Positions 1 to 8,316 of a stretch of DNA of 64,000 bases are shown here, piece after piece. The first letter of the stretch is position 1. Each line of letters starts with the position of its first letter. The stretch is from Paenibacillus ihumii (GTDB lineage Bacteria; Bacillota; Bacilli; Paenibacillales; Paenibacillaceae): NCBI RefSeq assembly GCF_001403875.1, contig NZ_LN884299.1:1116117-1180116 (forward strand), in the 5' to 3' direction. Made by a program: the position numbers and the translations under genes. The notes under the pieces are model-generated. The model was not told the origin of the DNA, did no database searches, and worked only from the letters and a program-made list of their open reading frames with translations.

Positions 1-419
1 TGCAATAAGGATTTGCCATAATCATGCTTCCCGGAAATATGACGGGGGAACGTGGCCTTTCTTTCCTGCATCGGGAGAATTAAATTCTCCTGAACAGCGT
101 CATAATAAGCGCTGGAGAGCATATTCGTTCCAAAAACGAGGGAGAAAAACGAGCAGCCCTGATCCCCATGGGCGTGAGCGGCGTGTATGTCGCCGCCATC
201 GATATATACGGCCTCGCCAGCACGCACGACGAAATAATCGGTATCTACCTGGAACAGCGTCTCTCCTTCCAGGCAGTAGAAGAATTCAGCTTCCTCGTGC
301 CAGTGGCAGTCCACAACATGCTCGCCCGGGCCGAACTGGTACCAATAGGTGCCAAAGGGCAATCTTTCATCGCCATGAATCTTGCTCTCCTTCAGAGAGC
401 GGCGCATCGCTTGATCCAT
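1..419 (-). CDS. AraC-type regulator, cupin N-terminal part (cut by window edge)
   Basis: This reading frame runs from an ATG at 417-419 on the minus strand off the left edge, giving 139 codons without a stop. A GAGGTGAG ribosome site lies just upstream of the ATG. The visible part has the sugar-sensing cupin pattern of AraC/XylS regulators: CHWHEEAEFFYCLEG, then FVVRAGEAVYIDGGDIHAAH. The C-terminal helix-turn-helix would lie outside the window, so the AraC assignment is inference from the cupin type and the position. It is transcribed divergently from the GH31 alpha-xylosidase gene, 134 bp away, which suggests it controls that gene. A cupin enzyme is the main alternative. Confidence 0.75.
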   Translation of the reverse strand, partial: MDQAMRRSLKESKIHGDERLPFGTYWYQFGPGEHVVDCHWHEEAEFFYCLEGETLFQVDTDYFVVRAGEAVYIDGGDIHAAHAHGDQGCSFFSLVFGTNMLSSAYYDAVQENLILPMQERKATFPRHISGKHDYGKSLL

Positions 420-488
420 TCAGCTCACCTCATCAATTTTGTGTTATAAATCCATTAAATTATGTTAGAATGGGTTGTTTTTTATCAG

Positions 489-494
489 TATAAT
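489..494 (+). promoter_or_regulatory. Candidate -10 box for the alpha-xylosidase gene
   Basis: A perfect TATAAT lies 59 bp upstream of the GH31 start codon in the divergent gap. No good -35 box is seen at 16-18 bp; the nearest hexamer is a poor TTAGAA. This fits a promoter that needs an activator such as the divergent AraC protein, but a chance match in AT-rich DNA is possible. Confidence 0.35.
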
Positions 495-553
495 GCAAGT
501 ATAGAATGTTTCTCGCAAGATTACAACGATATCAGAAAGGCGGTTCTTGAACG

Positions 554-2875
554 ATGAAATTTACAGACGGCAACTGGTTGATTCGTGAAGGATTTACACT
601 GTCTACAGCGGTGCAGGCCCACGATTTTACGATTGCAGATCATAAGCTGACAGCCTATGCTTCAACAAGGCCGATTCAAGGTCGTGCCAATACGATTAAC
701 GGTCAACTGCTGACGATTCAATTCCACTCCCCGCTTCCAGGCGTCATCGGCGTGAAGCTGGTGCATTTTGCCGGTACGGTGGATCATGGTCCTCATTTCG
801 AACTCGCAGGCGGCAGCGGCGATCACGTCCAAATTACGGAGAACGACGATTATGCCGAGCTGAAGAGCGGCAATTTAAGCGTTAGAGTAAACAAGGGGCC
901 GCAATGGTCCGTTGATTTCTACCGCGGCTCGGAGCGCATTACGGGCAGCGCGTTCAAGTCCATGGCTCATGTCGAGGAGAACGGCGGCGCGGTATATATG
1001 CGTGAAGAACTGGATCTTACGGTAGGCGAATGGGTATACGGGCTTGGAGAGCGCTTTACCTCCTTCGTGAAGAACGGCCAGGTTGTCGATATTTGGAACA
1101 AGGATGGCGGCACAAGCTCCGAGCAAGCTTACAAGAACATTCCTTTTTATATTACAAACAAAGGATACGGGGTATTTGTCAATGATCCGGGCGCTGTTTC
1201 CTTTGAAGTAGCTTCCGAGAAGGTGAAGAAAGTACAATTCAGCGTTCCTGGGGAATCGCTTGAGTATTTCGTCATCGACGGGCCTGAACCGAAAGAGGTT
1301 CTGAACAAATATACTGCGCTGACAGGCAAGCCTTCCCTGCCGCCGGCATGGACGTTCGGTCTGTGGCTGACAACGTCGTTTACAACGAACTATGATGAAG
1401 CGACGGTCAACTCTTTTGTTGACGGCATGGCGGAGAGAGATCTGCCGCTGCATGTCTTCCACTTCGACTGCTTCTGGATGCGAGAATTCCACTGGACCGA
1501 TTTCAAATGGGACGAGCGTACATTCCCGGATCCAGAAGGGATGCTGAAGCGTCTTAAGGGGAAGGGGCTTAAAATTTGCGTATGGATCAATCCATATATC
1601 GCTCAGCGCTCCGCCCTGTTTGAAGAGGGCAAGAAGCATGGCTATCTTGTAAAAAGACCTAACGGCGACGTATGGCAGTGGAATCTGTGGCAGCCGGGAA
1701 TGGCGCTTGTTGACTTCACGAATCCCGATGCGTGCGAATGGTTCGCGGGCTATCTGCGTGATCTCGTAGACATGGGCGTGGACAGCTTCAAGACTGACTT
1801 CGGCGAGCGGATTCCAACAGATGTCGTCTACCATGACGGCTCCGATCCAGTGAAAATGCACAACTACTACACTCAACTGTATAATAAAGTCGTGTTTGAA
1901 GTGCTGGAGGAGAAGCTTGGCAAAAATGAAGCGGCATTGTTTGCCCGTTCGGCTACAGCGGGCGGTCAGAAGTTCCCGGTTCACTGGGGCGGGGACTGCT
2001 ACGCGGACTACGAGTCGATGGCTGAGAGCTTGAGAGGCGGATTGTCCCTTGGCGTATCCGGCTTTGGCTTCTGGAGCCACGATATCGGCGGATTCGAGAA
2101 TACGGCGCCTGTCGACGTGTTCAAGCGCTGGCTTGCATTCGGGCTCCTGTCCAGCCACAGCCGTCTCCATGGAAGCAGCTCTTACCGGGTTCCATGGGCA
2201 TACGACGAGGAAGCGGTAGACGTAACGCGCTTCTTTACGAAGCTGAAATGCCGTCTGATGCCGTACTTGTTCGACACAGCGGTTGAAGCTACGGAACAGG
2301 GCGTGCCGACGATGCGCGCGATGTTCCTCGAATTCCCGGAAGATCCGGCAAGCGAAATGCTCGATCGTCAGTACATGCTGGGCGACTCCGTGCTGGTAGC
2401 GCCAGTATTCAGCAAGGAAGGCAATGTAAGCTACTACTTGCCGGAAGGCAAATGGACCCATCTCTTGACGGGCGAAACGATCGAAGGTGGAAAATGGCGC
2501 AAGGAGAATTACGATTTCTTCAGCCTGCCGCTCTTCGTGCGTCCGAACTCCATCCTCGTCATGGGCGCGAACGATGTCAAACCGGATTATGACTACGCTC
2601 AGGACGCAGACGTCAGATTGTACCAAATCGAAGATGGTGCACAGGTATGCCGCAAAGTTCGCAACGTGAAGGGCGACACCGAACTGGAGATCGCAGTATC
2701 GCGCGAAGGCTCCACGCTCCGCATCACGGCGGAAGGCGCTGGCAAGCCGTTTAGCATCAGTCTGCACGGCTTCGGCCAGGCAGCATCGGTGCAGGGCGGC
2801 CAACTGAACGCCGATGGCAGCATCGCAGTAGGCGCATTCAGCGGCAAAGCGGAAATTCAAGTTACACTTAAATAA
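554..2875 (+). CDS. yicI: GH31 alpha-xylosidase (YicI type)
   Basis: Predicted cytoplasmic retaining alpha-xylosidase that releases alpha-1,6-linked xylose from the non-reducing end of isoprimeverose units in xyloglucan oligosaccharides. The 773-residue length matches the YicI/XylI group. The GH31 nucleophile motif KTDFGERIP gives Asp415, and the acid/base lies in HWGGDC at Asp481; both agree with D416 and D482 of E. coli YicI. FWSHDIGGFE and LLSSHSRLHGSSSYR are also typical of the subgroup. There is no signal peptide. An AAAGGCGG ribosome site lies about 11 bases before the ATG. The gene is monocistronic: a divergent AraC-like gene precedes it and a strong terminator follows. With GH95 and GH42 nearby it fits xyloglucan side-chain removal. 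Alpha-glucosidase activity is less likely given the YicI-specific motifs. Confidence 0.93.
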   Translation: MKFTDGNWLIREGFTLSTAVQAHDFTIADHKLTAYASTRPIQGRANTINGQLLTIQFHSPLPGVIGVKLVHFAGTVDHGPHFELAGGSGDHVQITENDDYAELKSGNLSVRVNKGPQWSVDFYRGSERITGSAFKSMAHVEENGGAVYMREELDLTVGEWVYGLGERFTSFVKNGQVVDIWNKDGGTSSEQAYKNIPFYITNKGYGVFVNDPGAVSFEVASEKVKKVQFSVPGESLEYFVIDGPEPKEVLNKYTALTGKPSLPPAWTFGLWLTTSFTTNYDEATVNSFVDGMAERDLPLHVFHFDCFWMREFHWTDFKWDERTFPDPEGMLKRLKGKGLKICVWINPYIAQRSALFEEGKKHGYLVKRPNGDVWQWNLWQPGMALVDFTNPDACEWFAGYLRDLVDMGVDSFKTDFGERIPTDVVYHDGSDPVKMHNYYTQLYNKVVFEVLEEKLGKNEAALFARSATAGGQKFPVHWGGDCYADYESMAESLRGGLSLGVSGFGFWSHDIGGFENTAPVDVFKRWLAFGLLSSHSRLHGSSSYRVPWAYDEEAVDVTRFFTKLKCRLMPYLFDTAVEATEQGVPTMRAMFLEFPEDPASEMLDRQYMLGDSVLVAPVFSKEGNVSYYLPEGKWTHLLTGETIEGGKWRKENYDFFSLPLFVRPNSILVMGANDVKPDYDYAQDADVRLYQIEDGAQVCRKVRNVKGDTELEIAVSREGSTLRITAEGAGKPFSISLHGFGQAASVQGGQLNADGSIAVGAFSGKAEIQVTLK

Positions 2876-2889
2876 GCAAGTTTGATTGA

Positions 2890-2935
2890 AGTGGAAATAT
2901 CCCCTATCGGTTGTAGGGGATATTTTCCGCTTTTA
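2890..2935 (+). terminator. Intrinsic terminator after the alpha-xylosidase gene
   Basis: GTGGAAATATCCCCTA pairs with TAGGGGATATTTTCCGC across a 7-base loop and is followed by TTTT. It starts 14 bp after the GH31 stop codon. Confidence 0.9.
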
Positions 2936-2992
2936 TTGGATGTTTTCGTTAGGACACTGGCAGTAGCTTATACCCGTCTTATCCATTTTTTG

Positions 2993-3023
2993 GCCTTCCA
3001 GAAGCTCAAGTAACCATTCATTG
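2993..3023. repeat. 31-bp dispersed segment, copy 1
   Basis: This segment matches 60384-60414 with one mismatch (GCCTTCCAGA/GGCTCAAG and onward). In the other copy it lies only 16 bp before the 181-bp inverted-repeat element; here a 26-bp-unit array separates the two. It shows that the two intergenic regions are related beyond the element itself. Confidence 0.8.
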
Positions 3024-3040
3024 GGGATCAAATCAATATC

Positions 3041-3195
3041 GAGGAGTCATATTCGATATATCATAGGAGGAATCATGTTGATTGCACCATAAGAGGAGTC
3101 ATGTTCGATACACCACATAGGAGTCGTGTTTGATTAGACCATAGGAGGAATCATGTTCGATAACCACAGGGGAGTCATGTTTGATCACACCACAG
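3041..3195. repeat. Degenerate ~26-bp tandem array (6 units)
   Basis: About six diverged units of the form GGAGTCATGTTCGAT followed by ACACCATA lie head to tail. The spacing varies by 1-3 bp, so the array is non-coding in any fixed frame. Every unit contains a GGAG(G/T) motif, but no open reading frame follows. It sits between the shared 31-bp segment and the 181-bp element. Confidence 0.8.
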
Positions 3196-3221
3196 TAAGT
3201 AAAGTGTGGGAGACTAGCGAA

Positions 3222-3397
3222 ATGTATTTTATACAGCTAGTTAAGCTCGTTTTATAAAAAATACATGTGCTAAATGCAAAACATGCAGTTAGTTTGCCTG
3301 AATGGAGCGAATTCGTCGAAATAGCTTAAATCTAAATGTAGGTTTTGCAGTTGGTTCCCTCTAACACGGTCAAAACCGATGAACTAGTTGCATGAAT
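3222..3397. repeat. 181-bp inverted-repeat (MITE-like) element, copy 1, split by the IS
   Basis: This matches 60431-60611. The left end ATGTATTTTATACAGCTAG is the inverse of the right end (arm GAACTAG.TGCATGAA.TACAT). The right arm is broken by the IS; its last five bases (TACAT) lie at 4771-4775 beyond the GAAT target duplication. Without the IS the element is 181 bp, the same length as copy 2. It has no coding capacity. It could be a non-autonomous transposon relic or a structured intergenic repeat. Confidence 0.82.
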
Positions 3398-3450
3398 CGG
3401 TTCAACCCCCTAAGTTTGGACACTTTCCACATCATACTTAGGAAATCACA

Positions 3451-4377
3451 TTATAGCGCAATTTTCTTTGGGTTAATCAAGCCCGCGGTGACTAAACGCA
3501 AGTATTCCTTGGGCGGCCAATCGTAGAGACTGCCGTGGATGCGTTCTGTGTTGTAGTATCGAATAAATCGGTCGACCACTGCAAAAGCCTCTTCGTAGGT
3601 TTCAAAACAATTCCGCTGGTAGCATTCTTGCTCTACAATGCTGTGGTACGACTCAATAAAAGCATTCTTGTTTGGCGTTTGGTTGGGGTTCCTTTCATGC
3701 TCTAACCCCGCTTGCTCGCAAAAGGCATGGAACGCTTTGCTAATGAACTGCGGCCCATTATCCGTCCGGATCACCAACTTGTGTTCTTGTTCGTGGATTC
3801 TACGTTTAAAAAGCGCCTTCTGGATCGTACGCAAAATGTCTTCTGTGCTGCAGACCTTTCCACGGTAATGGGCGACAATGCTCCGGTCAAACACGTCAAT
3901 GATGCTGGCCAGGTAGAAATGTCGGCGTTTGCCGGCTACGTAACCATACTTAATATCCATTTGCCATAGCTGGTTTGGTCCGCTCACAATACGGTTATTG
4001 GCGAGCTTTTTAGGTACGGGGTTTTTCAACTCTCGCTGTGGATGGAGAATCCCCATTTCTTTGCAGAGACGGTAGGTCTTCTTTTTGTTAATAATTAGCC
4101 GGTATTTTCGCCGCAACAACGTCGTCAGCTTCCGATAGCCGAAGGCAGCGTTAAGGCCTTGAATCAAGCGTCTGAGGTATCCTTTAATGCGAGCATCTCC
4201 TACCTTTTTTCCATCCTTGTCATAGGAGAAGCCTGGAACAGGCCGACCGCTGCTGACTGGCTGCTGGCGTTCAGGATGCTTTAGGCGATAGTAGTAACTT
4301 GAACGTGGGACTCCACATAGAAGGAGCACCTTTTGAACGGGATACCCTTGCTGAATCCAATAGATAGCTACTTCCAA
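3451..4377 (-). CDS. IS3-family transposase OrfB (DDE integrase domain), copy A
   Basis: Catalytic half of the transposase, 308 residues from a TTG at 4375-4377 if translated alone. An N-terminal HTH_21-type region (RSSYYYRLK, GYRKLTTLLRRKY) is followed by an rve integrase core with the DDE triad: Asp in QMDIKYGYV, Asp in RTDNGPQF, Glu in AFIESYHS. The C-terminus has YYNTERIHGSL, typical of IS3/IS150-like enzymes. It overlaps the end of orfA by ten bases in the -1 frame. A run of nine A (4387-4395, minus strand) lies just before the overlap, so the active product is probably an OrfAB fusion made by -1 frameshifting. It has Asn at the position where copy B has Ile (ERNPNQTP versus ERIPNQTP). 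Confidence 0.95.
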   Translation of the reverse strand: MEVAIYWIQQGYPVQKVLLLCGVPRSSYYYRLKHPERQQPVSSGRPVPGFSYDKDGKKVGDARIKGYLRRLIQGLNAAFGYRKLTTLLRRKYRLIINKKKTYRLCKEMGILHPQRELKNPVPKKLANNRIVSGPNQLWQMDIKYGYVAGKRRHFYLASIIDVFDRSIVAHYRGKVCSTEDILRTIQKALFKRRIHEQEHKLVIRTDNGPQFISKAFHAFCEQAGLEHERNPNQTPNKNAFIESYHSIVEQECYQRNCFETYEEAFAVVDRFIRYYNTERIHGSLYDWPPKEYLRLVTAGLINPKKIAL

Positions 4378-4691
4378 TCGGGATACTTTTTTTTTACCAG
4401 GTCTCGTAGAATGCTGTTCTCGAGCTCTTTTTCGCCTAGTAGCTTCATGGCATCGTTGTATTTCTTCTCTAGTTCCTTGAAATTGGCTGCATCCTGCTTC
4501 ATTTTTTCTGCATCGTTTTGCTTCTTTTTCATAAGGTCACCCACCTCATCTTGATACTGGCGAACCCACTGGCTTAACGTTCTAGGAGACATTCCATGCT
4601 TCCGGGCTACTATCTCCGTCCGATAACCCGAGAGCACCTCTACCACAAGCTCCTTCTTCGTTTCATTGGGGCACCTAAATCGTCTTTTCAT
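4368..4691 (-). CDS. IS3-family transposase OrfA (HTH), copy A
   Basis: DNA-binding protein of 107 residues from the ATG at 4689-4691, chosen because GAGGAG lies about ten bases upstream; the frame is open back to a TTG at 4745. An HTH_Tnp_1-type domain (YRTEIVARKHGMSPRTLSQWV) is followed by a coiled-coil leucine-zipper-like region (about residues 55-100), as is usual for IS3 OrfA. The gene ends with DLVKKKYPDWK. The AAA AAA AAG stretch there is the predicted -1 slippery site. It differs from copy B at three residues in the coiled coil (QNDAEKM versus QTDAGKV). Confidence 0.93.
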   Translation of the reverse strand: MKRRFRCPNETKKELVVEVLSGYRTEIVARKHGMSPRTLSQWVRQYQDEVGDLMKKKQNDAEKMKQDAANFKELEKKYNDAMKLLGEKELENSILRDLVKKKYPDWK

Positions 4692-4770
4692 GGATTCTAA
4701 CTCCTCACTCATTTTAGTGTATCTGAGGTGGATTAGAGTGTCCAATTGGATTAGGGGGCTAAATAGGAAT

Positions 4771-5100
4771 TACATCTAGTACCTGATCCTGACCATCTAG
4801 ATCCAGCCATAAATCCGTAGTTTAATTTACTGGAGAAAAAGACTCCCAGTCCAATTAAAGGGCTGTGAGGTTCTTGTAAGGAGCTGTGAGGTTTTTGCAA
4901 CATTCGCATGATGGATGGAGCAGTTACATCAGAAGGAACAATTTTGATAGTTTGATCAGCAGTTTTTGTTTCATCTTCATTTTTAACGTTCTTAATTTCA
5001 TGCCTAGATGCCCCTCTTTTAGTGGTAACCCGGTTTTGTCATAATAGAGACGCGGAAGGGACAAGTCAATCGATGGAAAGTAGAGCAAACAGAATAACAG
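4771..5100. other. Gene-poor stretch right of IS copy A
   Basis: The first five bases (TACAT) complete the arm of the split 181-bp element. The rest is AT-rich DNA with a partial internal repeat: GAGCTGTGAGGTT occurs at 4883 and a similar GGGCTGTGAGGTT at 4860. On the minus strand one frame stays open from about 5036 into the IS end, but no start codon with a ribosome site opens it. No recognisable gene is seen. Confidence 0.5.
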
Positions 5101-5386
5101 AATAAGAGTAACAGAGTAACAGAGCAACAAAGCAACAAAGCAACAAAGCAACAAAGCAACAGAGCGACAAAGCCACAGAGCAACAAAGCAACAGAGCCAC
5201 AGAGCAACAAAGCAACAGAGCAACAAAGCAACAGAGCGACAAAGCCACAAAGCAACAGAGGACAAAACCATAGAGCAACAGACTACAAAATAGCAGAGTA
5301 AAAAAGTGCAAAATAACAAATTAACAAAATAACAAATTAACAAAATAACAAATTAACAAAATAGCAAAGTAGCAGAGTAGCAGGGT
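5101..5386. repeat. 8-bp tandem array directly before the sensor kinase gene
   Basis: About 5101-5290 is built of AGCAACAA/AGCGACAA/AGCCACAG octamers. It then passes into AAATTAACAAAATAAC units (16 bp) and back to AGTAGCAG. Period 8 lets all three minus-strand frames stay open and gives artificial Cys/Leu-rich peptides, which are not genes. The array ends about 30 bp before the kinase start, so it replaces the normal promoter and leader region. Confidence 0.9.
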
Positions 5387-5415
5387 AAAGGTTAAACACC
5401 GGGGGGGCGTTTGAT

Positions 5416-7203
5416 TTGCGAAGGAAAATGGTACGTTTGTTGAATGATCTTAAGCTGAAGCACAAGCTGCTGATTACTTATATCGTGGTCGTTATGCTGC
5501 CCGTCTTGATCGTGGGCGGGGCGGTAACGGGTCATTTTCGCCAGCAGGCGATGGAACGCGCGATTGAGCAAACTACGAACGACGTGAAAAAAATCAAGAC
5601 CCAGCTGGAGAATATGCTTCGTGTGCCCACGGACCTGTCCAACACCTTTATGTTCGACAAAACGCTGGAAAGAATGGCGACTACCCAGTATCCCAGCGTA
5701 TTTGAGCTGACCAAGGCCTATTTGAGCTACGACGATTTCAAGGAATATGTTCAGCTATACCGCGGGATTTCTGCCATTCGATTCTATTATGACAACCCGA
5801 CGCTCATTAACAATCTGGAGCTGATTCCGCTGGAGGAGGCGACCCGCTCCGCGCTGTGGTATCAGAGAGCGATGGAAACGAAAAGCATAGGCTGGTTCTA
5901 TGTTGCGGATGGCGATGATTTTCCAGCCCGGAAACTGAGCCTAGTCCGGCAAATTCCTTTTCCTGAGCATCGTTCCAGCGGGGTGCTGATGATCGTGCTG
6001 AACCAGGAGGAATTGAACCGGATGCTGGGCCAGGAACAGTTCGAGACGCTGATTTTCGATGAGCAGGGTTATATCGTGGCAGGCAAAAATCCAAATCTGG
6101 TAGGCAAAACGATCCATCAGCTCGATTACGGGATTGATCTGCACCAGCAGCCAAGCGGTGCGCACAAAATGGAAATGCAAGGCGAGCCCTCCTACGTGGT
6201 CGTCGAGGATTTGATTCCGGAATCGAGCATGAACGGATTGAAAATCGTTTCCGTCTTTGCGACGAAGGCTATTGTCAAGGACGCCAATCAGGTTAGCCTG
6301 CTCGGCCTGCTGTTTATATTGCTCGTGCTGTTGATCGCGCTGTTATTTGTGTATATCGTCTCGTTCCTGATGACGAACCGGCTGCTGCGTCTCAGCCGCC
6401 ATTTCAATCGGCTGGCGCTTGGCGATCTTGCCGTGGTGTCCTCTGTCGACGGGAATGATGAGATCGGGCAGCTGTCGCGGCAGTTCAATTACATGGTGGA
6501 GAGCATTAACCTGCTTATGAACCAGGTCGTTGAGAAGACGGAGCAGAACAATGCGCTGGAGATCGCCCAGAGGGAGATCAAGCTGAAGATGCTGGCCAGC
6601 CAGATCAACCCGCATTTTCTGTTCAATTCCCTGGAGTCGATTCGGATGAACGCTCATATGAGGGGGGAGAAGGAGATAGCGAATGTCGTCCGGCTGCTGG
6701 GGAAATTGATGCGCAAAAATCTGGAGGTAGGCAGAGATCAAATTATGCTGAAGGAAGAGCTGGAAATGGTTCGTTCCTACCTGGAAATCCAGAAATTCCG
6801 CTATGAAGACCGGCTGGAGTACGAGTTAGTTATAGATCGCAAGCTAGAAGGCATTTTCATGCCGCCCCTGATCATTCAGCCGCTTGTGGAGAATGCCGTC
6901 GTACATGGCGTGGAGAATAAGGAAGGCGGAGTCCATGTCAAGCTGCTCATTCAGGCCGCGGACGACTATGCGGAAATATCGATTCAGGACGATGGCATGG
7001 GCATGACGCTGGAGCGGCTTGAAGAGGTCAGACGATCAATGGCTGGAGCTCATGCCGCGGTGGATAACCGCATTGGCCTAGGCAATGTTCAGCAGAGGCT
7101 GGTCATGACCTTCGGCGAGCAGCACGGCTTGAAAATATCAAGCGAATATGGCAAAGGAACAGAGATTACGTTTACGATCCCGCTTCGCCGGGAACAGGTC
7201 TAA
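5416..7203 (+). CDS. YesM-type sensor histidine kinase (orphan)
   Basis: Membrane histidine kinase of the LytS/YesM class, 595 residues. Visible parts: TM1 about 15-37, an extracellular dCache-like sensor about 40-290, TM2 about 296-318, HAMP about 320-375, His_kinase phosphoacceptor His400 in SQINPHFLFNSLESI, and an HATPase domain with QPLVENAVVHGVE, DDGMGM and GIGLGNVQQRL. The TTG at 5416 follows a G-run; an ATG four codons later (5428) is an equally possible start. It lies upstream of an LplB/YtcP-type importer, as YesM kinases usually do, but no YesN-type regulator gene accompanies it. The upstream side is occupied by repeats and an IS. It probably senses or controls the adjacent oligosaccharide transporter. 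Confidence 0.92.
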   Translation: MRRKMVRLLNDLKLKHKLLITYIVVVMLPVLIVGGAVTGHFRQQAMERAIEQTTNDVKKIKTQLENMLRVPTDLSNTFMFDKTLERMATTQYPSVFELTKAYLSYDDFKEYVQLYRGISAIRFYYDNPTLINNLELIPLEEATRSALWYQRAMETKSIGWFYVADGDDFPARKLSLVRQIPFPEHRSSGVLMIVLNQEELNRMLGQEQFETLIFDEQGYIVAGKNPNLVGKTIHQLDYGIDLHQQPSGAHKMEMQGEPSYVVVEDLIPESSMNGLKIVSVFATKAIVKDANQVSLLGLLFILLVLLIALLFVYIVSFLMTNRLLRLSRHFNRLALGDLAVVSSVDGNDEIGQLSRQFNYMVESINLLMNQVVEKTEQNNALEIAQREIKLKMLASQINPHFLFNSLESIRMNAHMRGEKEIANVVRLLGKLMRKNLEVGRDQIMLKEELEMVRSYLEIQKFRYEDRLEYELVIDRKLEGIFMPPLIIQPLVENAVVHGVENKEGGVHVKLLIQAADDYAEISIQDDGMGMTLERLEEVRRSMAGAHAAVDNRIGLGNVQQRLVMTFGEQHGLKISSEYGKGTEITFTIPLRREQV

Positions 7204-7322
7204 TGGTTTGGCGGATGAATGTCTAATTTCTATATGGTTTTCTCTGAAATCTGTCGGGTATTCCCCGATCTCCTTCTGGTTTATCTTAAATATATAGTCA
7301 GAAAGGGGGATTGGACAGATAA

Positions 7323-8303
7323 ATGAAGACGCTCTCAGCGCAAGCCGATACTAGAAATGTAAGCGTAACCCCTGATCCGTCGAAGAAGCGGAAGAAAGGT
7401 TTTTGGCGAACAGTAGTACGGCAAAAATATCTTTATATGATGTCCTTGCCATTCGTAATTTGGTTGTTCGTTTTCAACTATTTGCCGATCTGGGGCTGGA
7501 CGATGGCGTTTCAGAACTATAAGCCGTCCAAGCCGTTTTTCGATCAGAAATGGGTCGGTTTCAAGAACTTCGTGGACCTGTTCCAGGACGAGAGGTTCTA
7601 TCTTGTACTCAGAAACACGCTGGCGATGAGCGTCATGGGATTGATCGCAGGCTTCATTATCCCCATCGCCTTTGCAATATTCCTGAATGAACTCAGGGGT
7701 AAATATTTCAAGAGAACCGTACAGACGGTATCCTATCTGCCCCACTTCGTCTCTTGGGTCGTTGTGGCGGGGATTATTACGAAGATGCTCTCCCGGGACG
7801 GCGGGATTGTGAACGAGCTGTTGCTTGCCCTTCATATTATAGATGAACCCATCCAGTTCATGGCGCAGGGCAAATGGTTTTGGGGAATTGTAACCGTTTC
7901 CGATGTATGGAAGGAGACCGGCTGGAACGCGATCATTTATTTGGCGGCCATCGCTGGAATCGACGGGGAGCTGTATGAGGCAGCCAAGGTGGATGGCGCG
8001 GGCCGCTTCCGGCAAATGTGGAACATTACGCTGCCGGGGATAAGAACGACCATTGCGGTGCTGCTGATTATGTCGATCGGCCATTTAATCGGGATCGGTT
8101 TCGAGAAGCAGTTCCAGCTCAGCAACTCGCTCGTAACGGATTACTCTGAGGTACTGGACATGTATGCGCTTAACTACGGGATCAATATTGGCCGCTTCTC
8201 ATACGGCACTGCTATCAGTATGTTCACCTCCGTCGTCAGCATCATTCTGCTGCTCACGGCGAACGGCATTATGAAGAAAACAACGAAAGAAAGCATCATG
8301 TAG
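7323..8303 (+). CDS. ABC sugar importer permease, LplB-like (CUT1)
   Basis: Inner-membrane permease of 326 residues with about six transmembrane segments, starting near YLYMMSLPFVIWLFVFNYLP. The EAA loop that contacts the ATPase reads EAAKVDGAGRFRQMWNITLP. The N-terminal tail (about 30 residues, basic) is typical of the LplB/YteP subfamily, which imports complex oligosaccharides. An AAAGGGGG site precedes the ATG by about 13 bases. The gene is followed 13 bp later by the partner permease and then by the binding lipoprotein. No ATPase gene follows, as is normal for this class, which shares an MsmX-type ATPase encoded elsewhere. The substrate is inferred only from the neighbouring fucosidase and xylosidase. 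Confidence 0.93.
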   Translation: MKTLSAQADTRNVSVTPDPSKKRKKGFWRTVVRQKYLYMMSLPFVIWLFVFNYLPIWGWTMAFQNYKPSKPFFDQKWVGFKNFVDLFQDERFYLVLRNTLAMSVMGLIAGFIIPIAFAIFLNELRGKYFKRTVQTVSYLPHFVSWVVVAGIITKMLSRDGGIVNELLLALHIIDEPIQFMAQGKWFWGIVTVSDVWKETGWNAIIYLAAIAGIDGELYEAAKVDGAGRFRQMWNITLPGIRTTIAVLLIMSIGHLIGIGFEKQFQLSNSLVTDYSEVLDMYALNYGINIGRFSYGTAISMFTSVVSIILLLTANGIMKKTTKESIM

Positions 8304-8316
8304 GGGAGGGAGCAAG

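Larger units (their letters stand above)
3398..4766 (-). mobile_element. IS3-family insertion sequence, copy A (1369 bp)
   Basis: The boundaries come from comparing the two copies and from the target duplication: GAAT at 3394-3397 and again at 4767-4770. The ends are imperfect inverted repeats, CGGTTCAACCCCCTAA and CTATTTAGCCCCCTAA, the second read inward from the other end. It carries overlapping orfA and orfB on the minus strand. Copy B at 39891-41259 has the same length and differs at about five visible bases, so both moved recently. Both genes look intact, so it may be active. Confidence 0.95.

Noticed and set aside
168..449. 93-codon plus-strand frame at the left edge
   Set aside because: It is antisense to the AraC-type cupin protein that reads off the window edge on the minus strand.
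875..2860. 661-codon frame antisense to the GH31 gene
   Set aside because: It is a shadow of the GC-rich third codon positions of yicI. The GH31 motifs on the plus strand are unambiguous and the antisense protein has no recognisable domain.
4771..5036. Minus-strand open frame reading EIKNVKNEDETKTADQ and onward into the IS end
   Set aside because: It looks slightly protein-like, but no start codon with a ribosome site opens it and it runs through a partial DNA repeat and the element junction. A degraded gene remnant cannot be excluded.
4924..5343. Minus-strand frames coding Cys/Leu-rich repeats (ALLLCC)
   Set aside because: All three frames are open over the 8-bp array, as expected from repetition; no ribosome site and no family.
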